Positions 33,712-41,610 of a stretch of 64,000 nt of DNA are shown here, one piece after another. The stretch comes from Streptomyces hawaiiensis (GTDB lineage: Bacteria > Actinomycetota > Actinomycetes > Streptomycetales > Streptomycetaceae): the NCBI RefSeq assembly GCF_004803895.1, contig NZ_CP021978.1:5890001-5954000 (forward strand). Reading direction: 5' to 3'. Below the pieces are notes generated by a model, which had not been told where the DNA came from, made no database searches, and was given only the letters and a program-made list of their open reading frames with translations. Made by a program: the position numbers and the translations under genes. The stretch's first letter is position 1; each line of letters opens with the position of its first letter.

Positions 33712-34610
33712 TGTCCGCCAACCGCCGTTTCCGCCGCGTCGTCCGCATCGGCCCCGTCCAGGTCGCCACGTACTACGACGGCCGGGGCCGCGAGAAGCAC
33801 ACCGCCGCCTGCACGGCTCCGCGCTGCGGCTTCGTCAACGCCGCGAACTACGCCGTCGACCTGGGGGAGCTGCGTGAGAACCCCATCACAGCTGTCCGCT
33901 GGCAGAAGCCGAAGGTGTCCAACCAGGTCGACCCGCGGGTTGTCGCCAATCCGGAGCAGGCACGGAACCTCATGGCGGCGGTTTCCTACGTGGGCGGGTA
34001 CCGGCGTGCTCGTGGTCGTCGCCTCGTGGGTCTGTTCGCCGCCATGTACTTCGGTGGCCTGCGGCCGGCGGAAGCGGTCGGCCTCGTCGAGACGGACCTG
34101 AAGCTTCCCAAGCAGGGCTGGGGCTCGGCGCTGCTCCACCGGACCCGTCCGTCTGTCGGCAAGCAGTGGACCGACTCGGGGGAGACCCATGACGACCGCG
34201 GGCTGAAGAACCGGCCGACCGAGGACGTCAGGCGGGTGCCGATCCCGCCTCACCTCGTAGCCGTGCTCCGCGAGCACCTGGCCACCTTCGGCACGGCGGA
34301 CGACGGGCGGCTGTTCTTCAGCGAGAAGGGCTCGGTCGTCCCGTCCTCGACCTACTACCGCGTGTGGCAGGAAGCTCGACTCCTCGCGCTTCCGCCAGCC
34401 GTCGCGGCCTCGCCGCTCGCGAGTCGGCCGTACGACCTCCGGCACTCGGCGCTGTCGACGTGGCTCAACGCCGGTGTCGACCCCACCGAGGTGGCCGAGC
34501 GCGCCGGCAACAGCGTGGAGGTTTTGCTCACCCGCTACGCCAAGTGCCTCGACGGACGGCAGGACGTCGCCAACCGGCGTATTGAGGATCTGTTGCGCGA
34601 GTACGAGTGA
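33711..34610 (+). CDS. Chimeric ORF: transfer-protein N-terminus fused to tyrosine recombinase catalytic domain
   Basis: A 299-residue product. The first 40 residues (RFRRVVRIGPVQVATYYDG, CTAPRCGF) match the small mobile-element transfer protein usually found next to spd genes. From VNAANYAVDL onward it is a tyrosine integrase: the first catalytic arginine in GLRPAEAVG, RPYDLRHSALSTWL, and the likely tyrosine nucleophile in LLTRYAKCL. The arm-binding and core-binding domains of the integrase are gone. A deletion has thus joined two genes in frame and removed rep, xis and the int N-terminus. Translation is likely, since it is coupled upstream, but integration activity is doubtful. Confidence 0.85.
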   Translation: MSANRRFRRVVRIGPVQVATYYDGRGREKHTAACTAPRCGFVNAANYAVDLGELRENPITAVRWQKPKVSNQVDPRVVANPEQARNLMAAVSYVGGYRRARGRRLVGLFAAMYFGGLRPAEAVGLVETDLKLPKQGWGSALLHRTRPSVGKQWTDSGETHDDRGLKNRPTEDVRRVPIPPHLVAVLREHLATFGTADDGRLFFSEKGSVVPSSTYYRVWQEARLLALPPAVAASPLASRPYDLRHSALSTWLNAGVDPTEVAERAGNSVEVLLTRYAKCLDGRQDVANRRIEDLLREYE

Positions 34611-34628
34611 TCGCAGACGACGGTAGCC

Positions 34629-34661
34629 CCGATGCCCCCGGACTTGTTCCGGGGGCATCGG
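34629..34661 (+). terminator. Terminator after the integrase ORF
   Basis: A perfect 14-bp stem, CCGATGCCCCCGGA (34629-34642) with TCCGGGGGCATCGG (34648-34661), five-base loop, begins 18 bases after the stop. Confidence 0.85.
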
Positions 34662-34781
34662 CATGCCTTGGCCGAGAGGGGCGTTCCTGTCCTCAGGAAT
34701 TCCGCGCCGGTGGCTCCGGGGTGTATGTCGGGCCGGGCCATGAACTAAGGCCGGCTTCCATCACTCGTTCAGAGGCGCCTC

Positions 34782-34838
34782 TCATGCGCATTACGCGCAT
34801 GATGCCCAGAGTTGACCACGACTAGGTGCGTCTACTTA
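34782..34838 (+). promoter_or_regulatory. Candidate operator and promoter of the GYD gene
   Basis: A perfect inverted repeat TCATGCGC-N5-GCGCATGA (34782-34802) lies ten bases before TTGACC (34812-34817), with TACTTA (34833-34838) as a possible -10. The 15-base spacing is short, so the -10 is uncertain, but the palindrome is likely a repressor or activator site. Confidence 0.45.
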
Positions 34839-34853
34839 CAGGGGTAAAGGATC

Positions 34854-35150
34854 ATGCCGACGTTTGTTGCGCTGCTGAACTGGACCGACCAGGGAGTCCG
34901 CGGCTACAAGGACACCCCGCAACGCGCCGAAGCCTTCACGGCAGCGGCTCAGAAGCTCGGGGTGAAGGTCCTGAACCTCTTCTGGACCGTCGGCCCGTAC
35001 GACATCGTGGCTGTCGTGGAGGCGCCCGACGACGAGACTGCCACCGCAGTGCTCCTACAGGTCGGCGCGTTGGGCAACGTCCGTAGCACGACCCTGCGAG
35101 CCTTCGGCCGGGAGGAGATGGACCGCATCGTCGCCAAAGCCACCGGCTGA
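34854..35150 (+). CDS. GYD-domain protein
   Basis: A 98-residue protein with the full GYD pattern (FVALLNWTDQGVRGYKD, then FWTVGPYDIVAVVEAPDDET and VRSTTLRAFGREE). GYD proteins are small ferredoxin-like-fold proteins of unknown function. It lies between the integrase and the right att site, hence inside the element as defined by the repeats, although its GC and codon use look chromosomal. ATG 34854 follows AAAGGATC. Confidence 0.8.
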   Translation: MPTFVALLNWTDQGVRGYKDTPQRAEAFTAAAQKLGVKVLNLFWTVGPYDIVAVVEAPDDETATAVLLQVGALGNVRSTTLRAFGREEMDRIVAKATG

Positions 35151-35202
35151 GGGACTTCCCCGTCGAGGTTCTGTTGGTACGAGTGACACGCTCAAGGCGG
35201 TA

Positions 35203-35241
35203 CCCCCCAAGGCCCCCGGACCTGTCCGGGGCCTTGGGGGG
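35203..35241 (+). terminator. Terminator after the GYD gene
   Basis: A long stem of CCCCCCAAGGCCCC(C)GGAC with GTCCGGGGCCTTGGGGGG, with one bulged C, about 50 bases after the stop. Confidence 0.8.
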
Positions 35242-35343
35242 CGCCGGGCATGACCTGCGCTTACGTCCCAAGATCCCGTCCACGCCTCGTCCACAGACCC
35301 CGACATACGCCCGCTCCGGGCCGCACACGCCTGCACATACGCG

Positions 35344-35382
35344 AAGACCCCGTCCCAGCGAAAGCGCTGATGGCGGGGTCTT
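35344..35382 (-). terminator. Terminator downstream of tRNA-Arg
   Basis: AAGACCCCG (35344-35352) pairs with CGGGGTCTT (35374-35382), with an inner CAGCG/CGCTG pairing. It lies 18 bases past the tRNA 3' end on its strand. Confidence 0.7.
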
Positions 35383-35399
35383 TGGGCACCTCATGCAAG

Positions 35400-35446
35400 G
35401 TGCCCCCGGCAGGATTCGAACCTGCGCACACGGCTCCGGAGGCCGT
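35400..35446 (-). other. attR: 47-bp att core inside tRNA-Arg
   Basis: Identical to 27812-27858. It covers the 3' two thirds of the tRNA. As in pSAM2-like elements, integration restores an intact tRNA at one end; here that is the right end. Confidence 0.93.
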
Positions 35447-35472
35447 TGCTCTATCCCCTGAGCTACGGGGGC
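35401..35472 (-). tRNA. tRNA-Arg (anticodon CCG)
   Basis: 72 bases on the reverse strand. The acceptor stem GCCCCCG pairs with CGGGGGC plus discriminator A, the D-arm is GCTCAGGGGATAGAGC, the anticodon arm ACGGC-CTCCGGA-GCCGT has anticodon CCG, and the T-arm is GCAGG-TTCGAAT-CCTGC. CCA is not encoded. It decodes CGG, a common codon in such a GC-rich genome, which makes it a stable integration target. Confidence 0.95.
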
Positions 35473-35644
35473 GTGTCGTGGTGGAGCTGTTGCTCGCGGC
35501 GACGGGTAGAACACTACCAGCTCCCTCGGGGTGGTCATGAACGGGTTTCCGCTGCCGGGGGCGGGCGGGGATGCGGGTCGCTCGTGGGGGGTGGAAGTGG
35601 GGAAAACCCGGACGCGATGGCCGGGGCCGACCTACTCTCGAGTT

Positions 35645-36166
35645 GTGCCAGGCGCGTCGGGCCGGGTGCTTGTTGTGGACGACAACAAGGTCATCCGGCA
35701 GTTGATCAGGGTCAACCTCGAGCTGGAGGGGCTGGAGGTCGTGACCGCGGCCGATGGTGCCGAGTGTCTTGATGTCGTTCATCAGGTGCGGCCCGATGTC
35801 GTGACCCTCGACGTCGTCATGCCCCGGCTGGACGGGCTCCGGACCGCCGCTCGCCTCCGGGCCGATCCGCGGACCCGGGACACGCCCCTCGCCATCGTCA
35901 GCGCCTGCGGTCACCAGGAGGTCGAGGCCGGGCTCGAGATCGGCGTCGACGCCTTCCTCGCCAAACCCTTCGAGCCCGCCGAACTGGTCCGCATGGTGCG
36001 CCAGTTGGTCGAGCGGGCCCGGGGCGGGGGCCGGCAGCGTGGCAGCGGCCCCGACGCCGGCGGCGACGTCCATCCCAAGGAACGCGACGTCCATACCAAG
36101 GAACGCGGCGCCCCTACCAACCAACAGGAGCAGGCGAAGGAAGTGGATCTCCCCGCCGTGCCGTAG
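35645..36166 (+). CDS. Stand-alone response regulator receiver protein
   Basis: A 173-residue protein: a receiver domain (VLVVDDNKVIRQLIRVNLEL; phospho-acceptor Asp56 in TLDVVMPRLDG; K in FLAKPF) and a short hydrophilic tail with no output domain. I start at GTG 35645 because homology begins there and TACTCT (35633-35638) lies at the -10 distance for a leaderless transcript; the open frame extends to 35531. No kinase is adjacent. The tail has imperfect repeats of KERD/GGDVH. Confidence 0.8.
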   Translation: MPGASGRVLVVDDNKVIRQLIRVNLELEGLEVVTAADGAECLDVVHQVRPDVVTLDVVMPRLDGLRTAARLRADPRTRDTPLAIVSACGHQEVEAGLEIGVDAFLAKPFEPAELVRMVRQLVERARGGGRQRGSGPDAGGDVHPKERDVHTKERGAPTNQQEQAKEVDLPAVP

Positions 36167-36270
36167 GCGAGTGACGCGTGCCCGGCCCCCGAACAGGCGC
36201 CGCGTCCACATCCCGGACCACAGCGAAACCGGCTCGCATAACCACCCCCTTCCTCCCATACGCTTGTCCC

Positions 36271-37314
36271 GTGACCCCCGTCGAGCTCTCCCGCACCGTG
36301 CTGCACGCCGTGCGCCGCGCTGTCGGCGAGGGTGAGCTCAGCGTGACTGTGCCGGAGCGGGCCGTGGTCACTCCGCCGGGGCCAGGGGGCTGCGGCGACT
36401 ACGCCACGAACATCGCCCTCCAGCTGGCCCGCGCGGCAGGGCGGCCGCCGCGTGACGTGGCCGAGATCCTGCGGGCGCGGCTCATGGGCGAGCGGCGCAT
36501 CGACGACGTCGTCGTCACCGGGCCCGGGTTCCTCAACGTCAGCCTCGGGCGCACCGCCGCCGCCGGTCTCGTCGAAAAGATCCTGCGGCGCGGGCGGCGG
36601 TACGGGCACGCGACGACCGAGTTCAGCGGGACCGCGGTCCGGCTCCGGTGTCCGGCAGAGGTGCGTGCCGTCGTGGTCGCCGACGCCGTGACCCGTGTGC
36701 TGCGCAGCCAGGGGGACTTCGTCCGTGTCGAGTGCGACGGCCGGCCCGCCCCGGAGTGGGTGTCTGTCCTCGGTGCGGACGTCACCACCGGGGGGCCGAG
36801 CATCGCCGACCGGTACGTCACCATCCGCCCCGTCCCCGCCCCCGCCGACCCCCTTCCCCTCGGCCGGGACGCCGCCCGCTGGGCGCTCCTTCACCCCGCC
36901 GCCCACGACCGGCCCCGGATCCCCGGCGACCACCTCGTCCAGCGGGAGAGCAATCCCCTCTTCCGCGTCCGGTACGCCCACGCCCGCACCCGGGCCCTGC
37001 TGCGCAACGCCGCCGACCTCGGCTTCCACCCCGAGCCCGGTCCCGTCAGCGAAGCGGAAGCGCTGCTCGCCGTACTCGGCGACCACCCCCGCGTCCTGGC
37101 CGCCACCGCCACGCATCACACCCCCGACCGCCTGGCCCGGCACCTCCTCGCCGTCGCCGACGCCGCGATGCCCCTGTTCTCCGCCGTGCTGCCCCTCGGT
37201 GAGGAGAAACCCTCGGCCGCCCACCGTGCCCGGCTCGCGCTCGCCGAAGCCGCCGGGACGGTGCTGGCCGGCGGCCTCTCCCTGCTCGGTATCGACGCAC
37301 CCGACCATCTCTGA
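36271..37314 (+). CDS. nrtL: NrtL, ArgRS-related anticodon-binding-domain protein
   Basis: A 347-residue protein related to the N- and C-terminal parts of arginyl-tRNA synthetase. The N-terminal domain (GDYATNIALQLARAAGRPP, FLNVSLG) and C-terminal DALR anticodon-binding helices (FRVRYAHARTRALLRNA) are present, but the HIGH/KMSKS catalytic domain is absent. Probable tRNA binder of unknown role. GTG 36271 is preceded by TACGCT at a leaderless distance. It precedes lysA by 16 bases. Confidence 0.8.
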   Translation: MTPVELSRTVLHAVRRAVGEGELSVTVPERAVVTPPGPGGCGDYATNIALQLARAAGRPPRDVAEILRARLMGERRIDDVVVTGPGFLNVSLGRTAAAGLVEKILRRGRRYGHATTEFSGTAVRLRCPAEVRAVVVADAVTRVLRSQGDFVRVECDGRPAPEWVSVLGADVTTGGPSIADRYVTIRPVPAPADPLPLGRDAARWALLHPAAHDRPRIPGDHLVQRESNPLFRVRYAHARTRALLRNAADLGFHPEPGPVSEAEALLAVLGDHPRVLAATATHHTPDRLARHLLAVADAAMPLFSAVLPLGEEKPSAAHRARLALAEAAGTVLAGGLSLLGIDAPDHL

Positions 37315-37330
37315 GAGACACGAACAGATC

Positions 37331-38722
37331 ATGAGCCGTTCCGCACACCCCGCCGGGCCCCGTCACGCCGACGTCCTGCCCGAGGGCCACTACTCCGCCC
37401 CGCCCGCCGACCTCAACGCGCTGGACCCCAAGGTGTGGGCTCAGACCGTGACGCGTGACGAGGACGGGGTCGTGACCGTCGGAGGCATCCCCGTCACCCG
37501 GCTCGCCGAGGAGTTCGGCACCCCCGCCTACGTCCTGGACGAGACCGACTTCCGGGCTCGCGCGCGGGCCTGGCGCACCGCCTTCGGTGCCGACGCCGAC
37601 GTCTTCTACGCCGGCAAGGCGTTCCTCTCCCGTGCCGTCGTGCGCTGGCTCGACGAGGAGGGGCTGAACGTCGACGTCTGCTCCGGCGGGGAGCTGGCCA
37701 CCGCCCTGTCCGCCGGGATGCCCGCAGAGCGCATCGCCTTCCACGGCAACAACAAGTCCGTCGAGGAGATCACCCGGGCCGTCGAGGCCGGTGTGGGGCA
37801 CATCGTGCTCGACTCCTTCCAGGAGATCGTTCGCGTCGCCCACATCGCGCAGAGCCTCGGCACGCGGCAGAAGGTCCTCATCCGCATCACCGTCGGCGTC
37901 GAGGCCCATACCCACGAGTTCATCGCCACGGCCCACGAGGACCAGAAGTTCGGCATCCCGCTGGCCGGCGGGCAGGCCGCCGAGGCCGTACGCCGGGCCC
38001 TGCAGCTCGACGGGCTCGAACTCGTCGGCATCCACAGCCACATCGGGTCTCAGATCTTCGACATGTCCGGGTTCGAGGTCGCCGCCCACCGCGTCGTCTC
38101 GCTGCTGAAGGCCGTCCGCGACGAGCACGGTGTCGAACTGCCCGAGATCGACCTCGGCGGCGGCCTCGGCATCGCGTACACCAGCGACGACGACCCCCGC
38201 GAGCCGCACGAGATCGCCAAGTCGCTCACCGAGATCGTCACGAGGGAGTGCGAGGCGGCCAAGCTGCGCACGCCCCGCATCTCCGTCGAGCCCGGGCGCG
38301 CCATCGTCGGCCCGACCGCCTTCACCCTCTACGAGGTCGGCACCATCAAGCCCCTCGACGGGCTGCGGACCTACGTCTCCGTCGACGGCGGCATGTCGGA
38401 CAACATCCGCACCGCGCTCTACGACGCCGAGTACAGCGTCGCGCTGGTCTCCCGCACCTCCCAGGCCGAGCCGATGCTCGCCCGCGTCGTCGGCAAGCAC
38501 TGCGAGAGCGGGGACATCGTGGTCAAGGACGCGTTCCTGCCGTCCGACCTGGCACCGGGTGACCTCATCGCCGTGCCGGCGACCGGTGCCTACTGCCGGT
38601 CCATGGCCAGCAACTACAACCACGTGCTCCGCCCGCCGGTCGTCGCCGTCGACGGCGGTCAGGCCCGGGTGATCGTCCGCCGGGAGACGGAGGAGGACCT
38701 GCTGCGTCTCGACGTCGGCTGA
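37331..38722 (+). CDS. lysA: Diaminopimelate decarboxylase
   Basis: A 463-residue PLP-dependent fold-III enzyme that makes L-lysine from meso-diaminopimelate. The Schiff-base lysine is in VFYAGKAFLSR, with GIHSHIGSQIF, IDLGGGLGI and the C-terminal CESGDI and GAYCRSMASNYN motifs. It heads the lysA-hom-thrC-thrB aspartate-family block; the gene before it is nrtL. Confidence 0.96.
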   Translation: MSRSAHPAGPRHADVLPEGHYSAPPADLNALDPKVWAQTVTRDEDGVVTVGGIPVTRLAEEFGTPAYVLDETDFRARARAWRTAFGADADVFYAGKAFLSRAVVRWLDEEGLNVDVCSGGELATALSAGMPAERIAFHGNNKSVEEITRAVEAGVGHIVLDSFQEIVRVAHIAQSLGTRQKVLIRITVGVEAHTHEFIATAHEDQKFGIPLAGGQAAEAVRRALQLDGLELVGIHSHIGSQIFDMSGFEVAAHRVVSLLKAVRDEHGVELPEIDLGGGLGIAYTSDDDPREPHEIAKSLTEIVTRECEAAKLRTPRISVEPGRAIVGPTAFTLYEVGTIKPLDGLRTYVSVDGGMSDNIRTALYDAEYSVALVSRTSQAEPMLARVVGKHCESGDIVVKDAFLPSDLAPGDLIAVPATGAYCRSMASNYNHVLRPPVVAVDGGQARVIVRRETEEDLLRLDVG

Positions 38723-38748
38723 GAAGGATCGGCGGAGAAGGATCGGCC
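38721..38748 (+). repeat. Two tandem 14-bp units after lysA
   Basis: GAGAAGGATCGGCG is followed at once by a near-identical GAGAAGGATCGGCC, beginning in the lysA stop codon. It lies in the 189-base lysA-hom gap, which also holds the probable hom promoter. Confidence 0.6.
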
Positions 38749-38911
38749 GAGAAGAAGCGAGAAGCGGACCGCGGCAGGCGACGGAAGATCTCCTGTCTGC
38801 CGCCCCCGCAGAAATGAAATACATGTCTCACGATCCGGACCGGGGGCAGAAACTCCCGTCCGGTGAGTGAGACTGGTTCCACCGTAGACGGTAAAGAGGA
38901 AACGAGGTCGG

Positions 38912-40204
38912 ATGATGCGTACGCGTCCGCTGAAGGTGGCGCTGCTGGGCTGTGGAGTGGTCGGCTCAGAGGTGGCGCGCATCATGACGACGCACGCCGA
39001 CGACCTCACGGCCCGGATCGGGGCCCCGGTGGAGCTCGCGGGCGTGGCCGTACGGCGGCCCGACCGGGTCCGTGAGGGCATCGACCCCGCCCTGGTCACC
39101 ACCGACGCCACCGCCCTCGTCAAACGCGGCGACATCGACGTCGTGGTCGAGGTCATCGGCGGCATCGAGCCCGCCCGCACCCTCATCACCACCGCCTTCG
39201 AGCACGGCGCCTCCGTCGTCTCCGCCAACAAGGCGCTGCTCGCCCAGGACGGGGCCGACCTGCACGCCGTCGCCGAGCAGCACGACAAGGACCTCTACTA
39301 CGAGGCCGCCGTCGCCGGTGCCATCCCGCTGATCCGGCCGCTGCGCGAGTCCCTCGCCGGCGACAAGATCAACCGGGTGATGGGCATCGTCAACGGCACG
39401 ACGAACTTCATCCTCGACAAGATGGACTCGACCGGCGCCGGCTACCAGGAGGCCCTCGACGAGGCCACCGCCCTGGGGTACGCGGAGGCCGACCCGACCG
39501 CCGACGTCGAGGGCTTCGACGCCGCCGCCAAGGCCGCGATCCTCGCCGGCATCGCCTTCCACACGCGCGTGCGCCTCGACGACGTCTACCGCGAGGGCAT
39601 GGCCGAGGTGACCGCCGCCGACTTCGCCTCCGCGAAGGAGATGGGCTGCACCATCAAGCTGCTCGCCATCTGCGAGCGGGCCGAGGACGGGGCGTCCGTC
39701 ACCGCGCGCGTGCACCCGGCCATGATCCCGCTGAGCCACCCGCTGGCATCCGTCCGCGGCGCCTACAACGCCGTGTTCGTCGAGTCCGACGCCGCGGGGC
39801 AGCTCATGTTCTACGGTCCCGGAGCGGGCGGTTCCCCGACGGCCTCCGCCGTGCTCGGCGACCTCGTCGCCGTCTGCCGCAACCGGCTCAGCGGCGCGAC
39901 CGGACCGGGCGATTCCGCCTATGCCGCGCTGCCGGTGTCCCCGATGGGCGACGTCGTCACGCGCTACCACATCAGCCTCGACGTGGCCGACAAACCGGGT
40001 GTTCTCGCCCAGGTCGCGACCGTCTTCGCCGAGCACGGAGTCTCGATCGATACGGTTCGCCAGTCGGGGAAGGACGGCGAGGCCTCCCTCGTCGTCGTCA
40101 CGCACCGCGCGTCCGACGCCGCCCTCACCGGGACCGTCGAGGCGTTGCGCAAGCTCGACACCGTGCGTGGTGTCGCCAGCATCATGCGGGTTGAAGGAGA
40201 GTAA
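38912..40204 (+). CDS. hom: Homoserine dehydrogenase
   Basis: A 430-residue monofunctional enzyme reducing aspartate semialdehyde to homoserine. NAD(P) binding is by LLGCGVVGSEVA, the active-site region includes NGTTNFILDKM, and a C-terminal ACT domain (ISLDVADKPGVLAQVATVF) probably mediates threonine feedback. ATG 38912 and 38915 are adjacent. It is followed by thrC after six bases. Confidence 0.96.
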   Translation: MMRTRPLKVALLGCGVVGSEVARIMTTHADDLTARIGAPVELAGVAVRRPDRVREGIDPALVTTDATALVKRGDIDVVVEVIGGIEPARTLITTAFEHGASVVSANKALLAQDGADLHAVAEQHDKDLYYEAAVAGAIPLIRPLRESLAGDKINRVMGIVNGTTNFILDKMDSTGAGYQEALDEATALGYAEADPTADVEGFDAAAKAAILAGIAFHTRVRLDDVYREGMAEVTAADFASAKEMGCTIKLLAICERAEDGASVTARVHPAMIPLSHPLASVRGAYNAVFVESDAAGQLMFYGPGAGGSPTASAVLGDLVAVCRNRLSGATGPGDSAYAALPVSPMGDVVTRYHISLDVADKPGVLAQVATVFAEHGVSIDTVRQSGKDGEASLVVVTHRASDAALTGTVEALRKLDTVRGVASIMRVEGE

Positions 40205-40210
40205 CCAGCA

Positions 40211-41269
40211 ATGACCCACCAGTGGCGCGGAATCATCGAGGAGTACCGGGACCGGCTGCCCGTCTCCGACAGCACGCCGGTCGTGACGCTCCGTGAGGGC
40301 GGTACGCCCCTCGTGCCCGCGCAGGTGCTCTCCGAGCGCACGGGCTGCGAGGTCCACCTCAAGGTGGAGGGCGCGAACCCGACCGGGTCCTTCAAGGACC
40401 GGGGCATGACCATGGCCATCACCCGGGCCAAGGAGGAGGGCGCGCAGGCCGTCATCTGCGCCTCCACCGGCAACACGTCGGCCTCCGCCGCCGCGTACGC
40501 CGTGCGGGCCGGGATGGTCTGCGCCGTGCTCGTGCCGCAGGGCAAGATCGCGCTCGGCAAGATGGGCCAGGCCCTCGTGCACGGCGCGAAGATCCTCCAG
40601 GTCGACGGCAACTTCGACGACTGCCTCACGCTCGCGCGCGGCCTGAGCGACAACTACCCGGTGGCGCTGGTCAATTCGGTCAACCCGGTACGGATCGAGG
40701 GCCAGAAGACGGCCGCGTTCGAGATCGTGGACATGCTCGGTGACGCGCCCGACATCCACGTCCTGCCGGTGGGCAACGCGGGCAACATCACGGCCTATTG
40801 GAAGGGCTACACGGAGTACGCCGCCGGCGGCGTGGCGACCAGGACCCCGCGGATGTGGGGCTTCCAGGCCTCCGGCAGCGCCCCGATCGTGCGCGGCGAG
40901 GTCGTCAAGGACCCCTCGACCATCGCCACGGCCATCCGCATCGGCAACCCGGCCTCCTGGCAGTACGCGCTCGCCGCGCGGGACGAGTCGGGCGGCTTCA
41001 TCGACGAGGTGACGGACCGTGAGATCCTGCGCGCCTACCGGCTGTTGGCGTCGCAGGAGGGTGTCTTCGTCGAGCCGGCGTCCGCCGCGTCCGTCGCCGG
41101 TCTGCTGAAGGCCGCCGAGCAGGGCAAGGTCGACCCGGGGCAGCGGATCGTGTGCACCGTCACCGGCAACGGGCTGAAGGACCCCGACTGGGCCGTTGCC
41201 GGTGCCCCGCAGCCGGTCACCGTACCCGTCGACGCGGCGACCGCGGCGGAGCGCCTCGGCCTCGCCTGA
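40211..41269 (+). CDS. thrC: Threonine synthase
   Basis: A 352-residue PLP fold-II enzyme converting O-phosphohomoserine to threonine. PLP lysine is in NPTGSFKDRGM, with ASTGNTSASAAAYA and the phosphate loop PVGNAGNITAYWKG. It directly follows hom and is co-transcribed. Confidence 0.96.
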   Translation: MTHQWRGIIEEYRDRLPVSDSTPVVTLREGGTPLVPAQVLSERTGCEVHLKVEGANPTGSFKDRGMTMAITRAKEEGAQAVICASTGNTSASAAAYAVRAGMVCAVLVPQGKIALGKMGQALVHGAKILQVDGNFDDCLTLARGLSDNYPVALVNSVNPVRIEGQKTAAFEIVDMLGDAPDIHVLPVGNAGNITAYWKGYTEYAAGGVATRTPRMWGFQASGSAPIVRGEVVKDPSTIATAIRIGNPASWQYALAARDESGGFIDEVTDREILRAYRLLASQEGVFVEPASAASVAGLLKAAEQGKVDPGQRIVCTVTGNGLKDPDWAVAGAPQPVTVPVDAATAAERLGLA

Positions 41270-41610
41270 CGTGCGGGTATGCACCGAGCGCCGGTGCAAC
41301 GCCCGACACGGTCCGGCGTAAGACGGCGCTTGCCCGGGGAGTTTCCCTACGGGGGGTGCACAGGGGGCTTACGACACGCATCGTGCGCCTCCTGTGCGCC
41401 CTATGTCGCCACAGAACCTTCCTTCGATAGGCTGTACTGAACCCGCCCGCCGCATATGCCTCCGCAGGGAGCACGGTGTCGCGCCGTCTCCGCGGCCGGG
41501 ACAGCGGCCGGCCACCCCGGTCGGCAGCGGCCCCAGGGTTCTCGTACGCCATCGAATGTCCACTGAACGTCATTCGACAATCACCGCAGCTCAAGGAGAG
41601 TCATCGAGCG
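41270..41610. other. thrC-thrB intergenic region with a hairpin
   Basis: About 340 bases without a gene. A stem of CACAGGGGGC (41359-41368) with GCCTCCTGTG (41387-41396) encloses an inner ACGA/TCGT, without a U-run; it may terminate the hom-thrC transcript. A promoter for thrB is expected downstream, but I could not fix it. Confidence 0.5.

Larger units (their letters stand above)
27812..35446 (+). mobile_element. Decayed AICE-type integrative element in tRNA-Arg(CCG)
   Basis: The borders are a 47-bp perfect direct repeat; the right copy is inside an intact tRNA gene. Internal genes match actinomycete integrative-conjugative elements of the pSAM2 type: a tra/FtsK remnant, an spd (DUF2637) gene, a small gene and a tyrosine recombinase. 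Rep, Xis and regulator genes are missing, tra is broken and the integrase is a chimera, so it should be immobile. The left half is lower in GC than the flanks, with more AT-rich codons, and carries the TIR and membrane-protein cargo. Confidence 0.88.
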
